Part shown: piece by piece, positions 57,015 to 64,000 of the stretch
Layout: every line of letters begins with the position of its first letter
How positions within the stretch are numbered: position 1 is the first letter of the stretch
Source: Pseudomonas laurentiana
GTDB lineage: Bacteria; Pseudomonadota; Gammaproteobacteria; Pseudomonadales; Pseudomonadaceae
Length of the DNA stretch: 64,000 bases
Assembly (NCBI RefSeq): GCF_014648275.1
Contig: NZ_BMQU01000001.1
Span: forward strand, 62,001-126,000
Reading direction: 5' to 3'
The notes under the pieces: generated by a model
What the model saw: only the letters and a program-made list of their open reading frames with translations
What the model was told of the DNA's origin: nothing
Database searches by the model: none
Program-made: the position numbers and the translations under genes

Positions 57015-58025
57015 ATGCACAAGATCGCCTTGAATTTCGAAGACGGGGTCACCCGCTTCATTGACGCCGCTGGCGGCGAAACCGTGGCCGATGCGGCCTA
57101 TCGCCAGGGTATCAACATCCCGCTGGACTGCCGTGATGGCGCTTGCGGAACCTGTAAGTGCTTTGCCGAGGCCGGTCGTTACGACTTGGGCCAGGAATAC
57201 ATCGAAGATGCCTTGAGCGAAGAGGAAGTGGCCCAGGGTTACGTGCTGACGTGTCAGATGCGTGCCGAAAGCGACTGTGTGATCCGCGTACCGGCCTCGT
57301 CACAGGTGTGCAAGACCGAGCAGGCCAGCTACCAGGCCAGCATCAGCAATGTGCGCCAGCTTTCAGACAGCACCATTGCACTGTCGATCAAGGGTGAGTC
57401 GTTGAGCCGTCTGGCCTTTCTGCCGGGCCAGTACGTCAACCTTGGCGTGCCGGGCAGCGAGCAGACCCGGGCCTATTCCTTCAGTTCATTGCAGAAGGAT
57501 GGCGAAGTCAGTTTTCTGATCCGCAACGTGCCGGGTGGGCTGATGAGCAGCTTCCTCACCGGCCTGGCCAAGGCCGGTGACAGCATGACCCTGGCCGGTC
57601 CGCTGGGCAGTTTCTACCTGCGCGAGATCCGTCGTCCGTTGCTGTTGCTGGCCGGTGGTACCGGGTTGGCACCGTTCACCGCAATGCTGGAAAAAATCGC
57701 CGAAGAGGGCAGTGCGCATCCGCTGCACCTGATCTACGGGGTCACGAACGATTTTGACCTGGTCGAGCTGGATCGCCTGGAAGACTTTGCCGCGCGCATT
57801 CCCAACTTCACCTTCAGTGCCTGTGTGGCCAACCCCGACAGCCAGCACCCGCTGAAGGGTTATGTCACCCAACACATCGAGCCACGCCACCTCAATGACG
57901 GTGACGTCGATGTGTACCTGTGCGGCCCGCCTCCCATGGTCGAGGCGGTCAGCCAGTACATCCGTGAGCAGGGCATCACCCCGGCGAACTTCTACTACGA
58001 GAAATTCGCTGCATCCGCGGCCTGA
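57015..58025 (+). CDS. benC: Benzoate 1,2-dioxygenase electron-transfer component
   Basis: A 336-residue reductase. The 2Fe-2S ferredoxin is N-terminal with Cys39, Cys44, Cys47 and a later Cys in YVLTCQM, followed by FAD (RAYSFSS) and NADH (LAGGTGLAPFTAML) domains. It feeds electrons to BenAB. It is followed by a terminator-like hairpin before benD. Confidence 0.95.
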   Translation: MHKIALNFEDGVTRFIDAAGGETVADAAYRQGINIPLDCRDGACGTCKCFAEAGRYDLGQEYIEDALSEEEVAQGYVLTCQMRAESDCVIRVPASSQVCKTEQASYQASISNVRQLSDSTIALSIKGESLSRLAFLPGQYVNLGVPGSEQTRAYSFSSLQKDGEVSFLIRNVPGGLMSSFLTGLAKAGDSMTLAGPLGSFYLREIRRPLLLLAGGTGLAPFTAMLEKIAEEGSAHPLHLIYGVTNDFDLVELDRLEDFAARIPNFTFSACVANPDSQHPLKGYVTQHIEPRHLNDGDVDVYLCGPPPMVEAVSQYIREQGITPANFYYEKFAASAA

Positions 58026-58035
58026 TCCTTTTTTG

Positions 58036-58074
58036 GAGCCGTTCGCATCGTGCGGGTACGGGCGGCTCTTTTTT
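58036..58074 (+). terminator. Terminator-like hairpin between benC and benD
   Basis: GAGCCG (58036-58041) and CGGCTC (58063-58068) arms with extra inner pairing, then a run of six T, ending only 13 bases before the benD ATG. It may partly stop transcription so that benD and catBCA are made at a lower level. Confidence 0.6.
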
Positions 58075-58087
58075 ATTCGAGGTTGTC

Positions 58088-58849
58088 ATGGGCAACAGAT
58101 TCGACAACAAGGTCGCGCTGGTTACCGGCGCGGCGCAGGGTATCGGTCGGCGCCTTTCCGAGCGCCTTCTGGAAGAGGGGGCCTTACTGGTCGCGGTTGA
58201 CCGCTCGGAGCTGGTGCATGAGCTGCAGGCCGACGGCGTGTTGACTCTCACCGCTGACCTGGAACAGCACGGTGAATGTCAGCGCGTGATGGCGGCAGCT
58301 GTGGAGCATTTTGGTCGGCTCGACGTGCTGATCAACAACGTCGGTGGGACCATCTGGGCCAAGCCGTTCGAGCATTACCAGGCCGACCAGATCGAGGCCG
58401 AAGTGCGTCGTTCGCTGTTCCCGACCCTGTGGTGCTGCCATGCAGCGCTGCCCTACATGCTCGAGCAGGGGCATGGGGCGATCGTCAACGTTTCCTCTAT
58501 TGCCACGCGCAGTATCAACCGCGTGCCTTACGGCGCGGCCAAGGGCGGGGTCAATGCACTGACCGCTTGCCTGGCTTTTGAGACTGCCGGACGCGGTGTG
58601 CGGGTCAACGCTACGGCTCCGGGCGGCACTGAAGCCCCGCCTCGTCGTGTGCCACGCAACAGCGCCGAGCAAAGCGCCCAGGAGCAGGGCTGGTACCAGC
58701 AGATCGTCGACCAGACCCTCGACAGTACCCTGATGAAACGCTACGGCAGCCTCGACGAACAGGTCGGCGCGATTCTGTTCCTCGCCTCCGACGAAGCCTC
58801 TTACATCACTGGCACGGTGTTGCCAGTGGGTGGCGGTGACCTCGGTTGA
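58088..58849 (+). CDS. benD: Benzoate cis-diol dehydrogenase
   Basis: A 253-residue short-chain dehydrogenase that converts the benzoate cis-diol to catechol and CO2 with NAD. Cofactor motif VTGAAQGIG near residues 12-20, NNVGG near 85, catalytic YGAAK near 152. It is followed by catB after 19 bp, so the ben and cat genes join here. Confidence 0.93.
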   Translation: MGNRFDNKVALVTGAAQGIGRRLSERLLEEGALLVAVDRSELVHELQADGVLTLTADLEQHGECQRVMAAAVEHFGRLDVLINNVGGTIWAKPFEHYQADQIEAEVRRSLFPTLWCCHAALPYMLEQGHGAIVNVSSIATRSINRVPYGAAKGGVNALTACLAFETAGRGVRVNATAPGGTEAPPRRVPRNSAEQSAQEQGWYQQIVDQTLDSTLMKRYGSLDEQVGAILFLASDEASYITGTVLPVGGGDLG

Positions 58850-58868
58850 GCACCCCTGGAGAATCCTG

Positions 58869-59990
58869 ATGAATTACCCCTTGATCGAGCGTATCTCGAC
58901 AACCATTGTCGACCTGCCGACTATCCGCCCGCACAAGCTGGCCATGCACACCATGCAGCAGCAGACCCTGGTGATCATTCGCCTGCGCTGCTCTGACGGC
59001 ATTGAAGGCGTGGGCGAGTCCACCACCATTGGTGGTCTGGCGTATGGCAATGAAAGCCCGGAAAGCATCAAGCAAAACATCGACCGCTACTTTGCACCGA
59101 TGTTGGTTGGCCTGGATGCCAGCAACATCAACAGTGCCATGCAGCGCCTGGACAAGGTGATCAAGGGCAATACCTTCGCCAAGTCGGGTATTGAAAGTGC
59201 CTTGCTCGATGCCCAGGGCAAACGCCTGGGCCTGCCGGTCAGCGAGCTGTTGGGCGGTCGTGTGCGTGACAGCCTGGAGGTCGCCTGGACCTTGGCCAGC
59301 GGTGACACTGCCCGCGATATCGCCGAAGCCGAGCAGATGCTCGATCAGCGCCGCCACCGTATTTTCAAACTGAAGATCGGCGCCAATGAAGTGGCTCACG
59401 ACCTGCGCCATGTCATTGCGATCAAGCAGGCCTTGGGCGAGCGCGCCAGCGTGCGGGTCGACGTCAATCAGTATTGGGACGAGTCTCAAGCGATTCGCGC
59501 CTGCCAGGTGTTGGGTGACAACGGCATCGACCTGATCGAGCAGCCGATCTCGCGCATCAACCGCGCCGGTCAGGTACGCCTGAACCAGCGCAGCCCGGCT
59601 CCGATCATGGCAGACGAATCCATCGAGAGTGTCGAGGACGCCTTCAGCCTGGCTGCTGACGGTGCCGCCAGTGTCTTTGCCTTGAAGATCGCCAAGAACG
59701 GTGGGCCGCGTGCGGTGTTGCGCACTGCTCAAATCGCCGAAGCCGCCGGGATCGCCCTGTATGGCGGAACCATGCTCGAAGGCTCGATCGGCACCCTGGC
59801 CTCGGCCCATGCCTTTATTACGTTGAACGCGTTGACCTGGCACACCGAACTGTTCGGGCCGTTGCTGTTGACCGAAGAGATCGTCGTCGAGGCCCCGGTG
59901 TACCGCGATTTCGCCTTGCACGTTCCGCGCACCCCAGGCCTGGGCCTGACTCTGGATGAAGAGCGCCTGGCGTTCTTCAGCCGCCGCTGA
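58869..59990 (+). CDS. catB: Muconate cycloisomerase
   Basis: A 373-residue enolase-superfamily enzyme turning cis,cis-muconate into muconolactone. The catalytic lysine motif FKLKIGAN is near residue 165, metal ligands lie in VDVNQYWD and the two following strands (IEQPI, MADESIES). The ATG at 58869 is preceded by GGAGAATCC; the longer frame from 58830 overlaps benD. No LysR gene or clear promoter precedes it, unlike the usual catR-catBCA arrangement. Confidence 0.94.
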   Translation: MNYPLIERISTTIVDLPTIRPHKLAMHTMQQQTLVIIRLRCSDGIEGVGESTTIGGLAYGNESPESIKQNIDRYFAPMLVGLDASNINSAMQRLDKVIKGNTFAKSGIESALLDAQGKRLGLPVSELLGGRVRDSLEVAWTLASGDTARDIAEAEQMLDQRRHRIFKLKIGANEVAHDLRHVIAIKQALGERASVRVDVNQYWDESQAIRACQVLGDNGIDLIEQPISRINRAGQVRLNQRSPAPIMADESIESVEDAFSLAADGAASVFALKIAKNGGPRAVLRTAQIAEAAGIALYGGTMLEGSIGTLASAHAFITLNALTWHTELFGPLLLTEEIVVEAPVYRDFALHVPRTPGLGLTLDEERLAFFSRR

Positions 59991-60005
59991 GATAGGAGAG
60001 CCCAC

Positions 60006-60296
60006 ATGTTGTTCCACGTAAAAATGACCGTGAAATTGCCCCTCGACATGGACCCGGCCCAGGCTGCCCGGCTCAAGGCTGATGAAAAGGCGCTGGCCCA
60101 GCGCCTGCAGCACGAGGGTATCTGGCGACACCTGTGGCGTATCGCCGGGCATTACGCCAACTACAGCGTCTTTGACCTGCCCAGTGTCGAAGCGCTGCAC
60201 GACACCCTGATGCAACTGCCGCTGTTCCCCTACATGGATATCGAGATTGACGGCCTGTGCCGGCATCCCTCGTCGATCCATTCCGATGACCGTTGA
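60006..60296 (+). CDS. catC: Muconolactone delta-isomerase
   Basis: A 96-residue enzyme isomerising muconolactone to 3-oxoadipate enol-lactone; exact family length. MLFHVKMTVKLPLDMDPA and LFPYMDIEIDGLCRHPSSI are typical. It lies 15 bp after catB and 39 bp before catA. Confidence 0.95.
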   Translation: MLFHVKMTVKLPLDMDPAQAARLKADEKALAQRLQHEGIWRHLWRIAGHYANYSVFDLPSVEALHDTLMQLPLFPYMDIEIDGLCRHPSSIHSDDR

Positions 60297-60335
60297 TCGC
60301 TGATTACTGATAACAACAATTCGAGGTAGCCAATC

Positions 60336-61268
60336 ATGACCGTGAAGATCGCTCACACTGCCGATGTCCAGAAATTCTTCGAGGAAGCCAGTGGCCTGCT
60401 CAACCAGGACGGCAATCCGCGCCTGAAGACGCTGATCAATCGCATCATCAACGATGTTGCCCGGGTCATCGAAGACCTGGAGGTGACCCCGGATGAGTTC
60501 TGGAAGGCGGTGGATTACCTCAATCGCCTGGGCGCCCGTCAGGAAGCCGGTTTGCTGGTGGCCGGTCTTGGCCTGGAGCACTACCTGGACTTGCAACTGG
60601 ATGCTCAGGATGAACAGGCCGGTTTGTCCGGTGGAACGCCGCGGACCATTGAAGGGCCTCTGTACGTAGCCGGTGCGCCATTGGCCGAAGGTGAAGTGCG
60701 GATGGACGATGGCCTGGATGCTGGCACCGTAATGTTCCTGCAAGGGCGGGTACTGGATGAGCATGGCCAACCGGTAGCCGGTGCGGTAGTCGACCTGTGG
60801 CATGCCAACACGCAGGGTACTTACTCGTACTTCGACAGCACACAGTCGAACTACAACCTGCGTCGTCGGATCATCACCGACGCAGAAGGTCGCTACCGTG
60901 CGCGCAGCATCGTGCCGTCGGGCTATGGCTGCCCAGCGGACGGTCCAACCCAGGAGCTGCTTGACCAATTGGGCCGCCATGGCAATCGCCCAGCGCATGT
61001 GCACTTCTTTATCTCCGCACCGGGTCATCGCCACCTGACTACTCAGATCAACCTGTCCGGTGATCAGTACCTGTGGGATGATTTCGCCTACGCCACCCGT
61101 GATGGGCTGGTCGGCGAGCTGCGCTTCGTCGAGGATGCTGCAGCAGCTGATGCCCGTGGTGTCGAAGGACGCTTTGCCGAGATGGACTTTGACTTCCAGT
61201 TGCAGGCCGCGCCGCAGCCAGCCTTTGAGCTGCGCAGCAATCGTCCGCGTGCTTTGCAGGATGCCTAA
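60336..61268 (+). CDS. catA: Catechol 1,2-dioxygenase
   Basis: A 310-residue intradiol dioxygenase with non-heme Fe(III), cutting catechol to cis,cis-muconate. Expected ligands are seen: Tyr in GTYSYFD, Tyr in VPSGYGC, and two His in RPAHVHFF. Catalytic end of the benABCD-catBCA cluster; no pca genes follow in the window. Confidence 0.95.
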   Translation: MTVKIAHTADVQKFFEEASGLLNQDGNPRLKTLINRIINDVARVIEDLEVTPDEFWKAVDYLNRLGARQEAGLLVAGLGLEHYLDLQLDAQDEQAGLSGGTPRTIEGPLYVAGAPLAEGEVRMDDGLDAGTVMFLQGRVLDEHGQPVAGAVVDLWHANTQGTYSYFDSTQSNYNLRRRIITDAEGRYRARSIVPSGYGCPADGPTQELLDQLGRHGNRPAHVHFFISAPGHRHLTTQINLSGDQYLWDDFAYATRDGLVGELRFVEDAAAADARGVEGRFAEMDFDFQLQAAPQPAFELRSNRPRALQDA

Positions 61269-61285
61269 GTAACGCGCTCGGTTTG

Positions 61286-61353
61286 TCGCCGGCAAGGGCG
61301 GACTGTGCATCAGTGGTTCATACCATTGATGCACGGGTCGCTCTTGCCGGCGA
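61286..61353. repeat. Nested inverted repeat between catA and benE
   Basis: Outer arms TCGCCGGCAAG (61286-61296) and CTTGCCGGCGA (61343-61353); inner arms TGCATCAGTGG (61306-61316) and CCATTGATGCA (61323-61333, one mismatch). The outer arm resembles Pseudomonas REP sequences. It may act as terminator or mRNA-protecting structure before benE. Confidence 0.7.
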
Positions 61354-61389
61354 TCTGCGTTGAGACAAGCACAAGCCTATGGTGGTCCG

Positions 61390-62595
61390 ATGAAGCATCT
61401 GCTCCACGACTTTTCTGTGTCTGCCCTCGTTGCCGGCCTGATCGCCACACTGATCTCTTATGCCGGGCCACTGGTGATCGTCTTTCAGGCCGCCCACAGC
61501 GCACAGCTGTCGGCGGCCGAATTGTCTTCCTGGGTCTGGGCCATTTCCATTGGCAGTGGTCTGCTTGGGGTGGTCCTCAGCCTGCGCTACAAAGTCCCGG
61601 TCGTGATCGCCTGGTCAGCGCCCGGTTCCGCGTTGCTGGTGGCGCTGCTTCCCAACATCGGCTTCGCTGAAGCGGTGGGTGCCTACATCGTCGCCAACCT
61701 GATCATCCTGGGTGTAGGGGTGTCCGGAGCGTTTGACCGGATTGTCAGCAAGCTACCGTCAGCCATCTCGGCGGCCATGCTGGCCGGCATCCTGTTCAGT
61801 TTCGGCACAGGCCTGTTCCTGTCGGTGAAAGCGCAACCCGTGCTGGTCTTGACGATGTTTGTCACCTACCTGCTGTTCAAGCGCCTGGCCCCGCGCTACG
61901 CAGTATTGGCAGTACTGATCTGTGGTGTGAGCTTGTCTCTGGGCAATGGCGAGTTGAAAAGTTCGGCGTTGGTCATTGGCCTGGCAACGCCCGTCTTGAC
62001 CCTGCCGGAATTCAGCTGGAACGCGGTGCTGAGTATCAGCTTGCCGCTGGTGATGGTCGCACTGACCGGGCAGTTCGTGCCGGGTGTTGTCGTGCTGCGT
62101 AATGACGGTTATGCCACAGCAGCCAGCCCGATCATCAGCAGCAGTGCGTTCACCAGCCTCTTGTTGGCGCCCTTTGGTTGCCATGGTCTTAACCTGGCGG
62201 CGATCACGGCGGCGATCTGCACTGGTCGTGAATCTCATGATGACCCACATAGGCGCTACTGGGCGGGTGTTTGCGGCGGTGCACTGTATTTGCTGCTGGG
62301 CGTGTTCGGCGCGACATTGGTGTCGTTGTTCAGTGCCTTTCCCGCCGCTCTGATCGCAGCCCTGGCCGGGCTGGCGCTGTTCGGTGCGATTGGCGGTGCG
62401 CTTGCCGGAGCGATGAGTGTGCCGGCTGACCGTGAGGCTGCACTGATCACCTTTCTGGTGACGGCATCCGGGATGTCTTTTCTTGGCCTGTCGGCAGCTT
62501 TCTGGGGGCTGATTTTCGGGTTGTTTGCTCATCTGTTACTGAACCTGCGGCGGGTCGCGCCGCAGGCTCGCAGGTCAGGTGTGCAGGCAGACTGA
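61390..62595 (+). CDS. benE: Benzoate/H+ symporter BenE
   Basis: A 401-residue inner-membrane protein of the BenE family with about twelve hydrophobic segments (HDFSVSALVAGLIATLISYAG, IAWSAPGSALLVALLP, APFGCHGLNLAAITAAICTG). BenE imports benzoate; here it is the second importer besides the BenK-like protein. The ATG at 61390 fits the family start. It ends 2 bp before the convergent lpd stop. Confidence 0.93.
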   Translation: MKHLLHDFSVSALVAGLIATLISYAGPLVIVFQAAHSAQLSAAELSSWVWAISIGSGLLGVVLSLRYKVPVVIAWSAPGSALLVALLPNIGFAEAVGAYIVANLIILGVGVSGAFDRIVSKLPSAISAAMLAGILFSFGTGLFLSVKAQPVLVLTMFVTYLLFKRLAPRYAVLAVLICGVSLSLGNGELKSSALVIGLATPVLTLPEFSWNAVLSISLPLVMVALTGQFVPGVVVLRNDGYATAASPIISSSAFTSLLLAPFGCHGLNLAAITAAICTGRESHDDPHRRYWAGVCGGALYLLLGVFGATLVSLFSAFPAALIAALAGLALFGAIGGALAGAMSVPADREAALITFLVTASGMSFLGLSAAFWGLIFGLFAHLLLNLRRVAPQARRSGVQAD

Positions 62596-62597
62596 GG

Positions 62598-63998
62598 TCA
62601 AATCTGCATGGCCATGCCTTCGACGTTCATGGCCGCCTGGCGCAGGGCTTCGGAGCGGGTCGGGTGCGGGTGGCAGGTGAGGGCAATGTCTTCGGCCGAG
62701 GCGCTGAACTCCATGGCCACGCAGTACTCCCCGATCATCTCGCTGACGCTTGGGCCAACCAGATGCACACCAAGGACTTCGTCGGTGTTGGCGTCCGCGA
62801 GCACCTTGGCGAACCCTTCGGTCTCATGGTTGATCTTGGCCCGGCTGTTGGCGGTGAACGGGAACTTGCCAACCTTGTAGGCCCGGCCTTCGGCCTTGAG
62901 TTGCTCTTCGGTCTTGCCGACGCTGGCCAGCTCCGGGCGGGTGTAGATAACCCCGGGGATCAGCCCGTAATTGACTTCATGCGCCTTGCCGGCAATGCGT
63001 TCGATACAGGCGATCGCTTCGTCTTCGGCCTTGTGCGCCAGCATCGGCCCCGAGGTGACGTCGCCGATGACCCAGATACCGGGAACTGTCGAGCGGTGGC
63101 CCTCATTGGCGAGCATGCCACGCTTGTCGGTTTCCAGGCCGACTGTCTCCAGGCCTAGCCCTTGGGTATACGGGCGACGACCGATGGCCACCAGCACATA
63201 GTCGGCTTCCAGCGATTCGGCGGCGCCGCCAGCGGCAGGTTCCAGGGTCAGTTGTACGTTGTTCCCGACGACACTGGCTTGGGTGACCTTGGTGCCCAGC
63301 TTGAACGTCATGCCTTGCTTGGCCAGTGAGCGTTGCAGGGTTTTCGCGGCTTCTTCATCAGTGCCTGGGCAGATGCGATCCAGGTACTCGACGACCGTGA
63401 CCTGACTGCCGAGGCGACGCCATACCGAACCCAGCTCCAGGCCGATGACTCCCGCTCCGATCACGACCAGGTGCTTGGGGACTTCAGCCAGGGAGAGGGC
63501 GCCGGTGGAGTCGATGATACGTTGGTGATCAAGGGTCACCCCTGGCAGCGGCGTGGGTTCGGAACCCGTGGCAATGACAATGTCCTTGGCCTGCAGCTCG
63601 CTGACGGTCCCTTGCTCGTCGGTTACCTTGACCTTGCCGACACCGTCGAGACGCCCCCAGCCCTTGATCCAGTCGACCTTGTTCTTGCGGAACAGGTACT
63701 CAATGCCCTTGGTCAGGCCGGTAACGCTGTCATCTTTTTGCTTCATCATCTGGGCAAGGTTCAAGGTCGGTTTCACCTCGATACCCAATGTGGCCAGTTC
63801 ACCATTGTTGGCGGCGTCATAGAGTTCCGAAGCATGCAACAGTGCCTTTGACGGCATGCAGCCGACATTCAGGCACGTGCCGCCCAGCGTTGAACGTCCT
63901 TCCACGCAGGCGACGCTCAGGCCTAGTTGCCCGGCTCGGATGGCAGCGTTGTAGCCGCCAGGCCCACCGCCAATGATCACGACATCGTAGCTTTTCAT
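62598..63998 (-). CDS. lpd: Dihydrolipoamide dehydrogenase (Lpd3-like)
   Basis: A 466-residue FAD disulfide reductase. FAD motif [15 protein letters not shown] near residues 6-20, redox pair in [13 protein letters not shown] near 39-51, NAD motif [12 protein letters not shown] near 180, and active-site His in [10 protein letters not shown] near 450. It closely resembles the Lpd3 of P. putida rather than the E3 of the main dehydrogenase complexes. No E1/E2 genes are near, so its partner is unknown. Convergent with benE; complete, with its ATG two bases from the window end. Confidence 0.93.
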   Translation of the reverse strand: MKSYDVVIIGGGPGGYNAAIRAGQLGLSVACVEGRSTLGGTCLNVGCMPSKALLHASELYDAANNGELATLGIEVKPTLNLAQMMKQKDDSVTGLTKGIEYLFRKNKVDWIKGWGRLDGVGKVKVTDEQGTVSELQAKDIVIATGSEPTPLPGVTLDHQRIIDSTGALSLAEVPKHLVVIGAGVIGLELGSVWRRLGSQVTVVEYLDRICPGTDEEAAKTLQRSLAKQGMTFKLGTKVTQASVVGNNVQLTLEPAAGGAAESLEADYVLVAIGRRPYTQGLGLETVGLETDKRGMLANEGHRSTVPGIWVIGDVTSGPMLAHKAEDEAIACIERIAGKAHEVNYGLIPGVIYTRPELASVGKTEEQLKAEGRAYKVGKFPFTANSRAKINHETEGFAKVLADANTDEVLGVHLVGPSVSEMIGEYCVAMEFSASAEDIALTCHPHPTRSEALRQAAMNVEGMAMQI

Positions 63999-64000
63999 TG

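Noticed and set aside
60006-60030. Half of a parS-like sequence (TGTTCCACGT) at the catC start
   Set aside because: The right half does not match and the site is far from the origin cluster.
58806-61334. 842-residue open frame on the minus strand opposite catBCA
   Set aside because: Mirror of real catB, catC and catA; no recognisable domains.

Overview
The window is a stretch of a Pseudomonas chromosome, most likely of the P. putida / P. fluorescens lineage, centred on the replication origin. The evidence is the gene order dnaA-dnaN-recF-gyrB running left and rpmH-rnpA-yidD-yidC-mnmE-mnmG-rsmG-parA-parB-atpIBEFHAGDC-glmU-glmR-glmS running right from one origin. High GC codon use, sigma-54 circuits and a ben-cat aromatic pathway fit the same group. 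No rRNA, tRNA, CRISPR array or insertion sequence was seen.

Left arm (1-19.8 kb) is accessory metabolism. It holds (i) a GMC oxidoreductase plus MHS-type transporter with a divergent LysR gene; (ii) a sulfide-oxidation operon (persulfide dioxygenase, sulfide:quinone oxidoreductase, TauE/SafE exporter) behind a sigma-54 promoter, with a divergent FisR-like activator gene; (iii) a histidine phosphatase and a small secreted DUF2790 protein; (iv) an inducible operon resembling dmm (DmmA-like protein, ferredoxin-type reductase, heme-dependent oxidative N-demethylase, amino-acid permease, aminobutyraldehyde-type dehydrogenase). Operon (iv) has its own sigma-54 promoter and is preceded by an enhancer-binding protein gene translationally coupled to a PAS-only sensor gene. 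It is the best candidate for an undescribed pathway.

Core (19.9-47 kb) is the conserved origin region. DnaA-box clusters with AT-rich flanks lie both between dnaA and rpmH and between mnmE and mnmG, and the two share recognisable sequence blocks in the same order. They look like two copies of one origin module. Perfect TTATCCACA boxes are also scattered through neighbouring genes, and a perfect parS and a near-perfect parS lie in recF. The ATP synthase operon follows a sigma-70 type promoter, and the glm genes come after it.

Right arm (47-64 kb) holds a chemoreceptor, a 510-bp AT-rich gap with a long inverted repeat, and a compact benzoate regulon. The regulon contains a CatM/BenM-like LysR gene, two BenR/XylS-like AraC paralogues, a BenK-type transporter, an OprD-type porin, benABCD, catBCA and benE. 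Two promoters carry tandem XylS/BenR-type operators with the same 21-bp spacing and the same distance to the -10 box, so one regulator probably drives uptake and catabolism together. Benzoate would be converted by BenABC and BenD to catechol, then by CatA, CatB and CatC towards the beta-ketoadipate pathway. The window ends with a convergent lpd gene.
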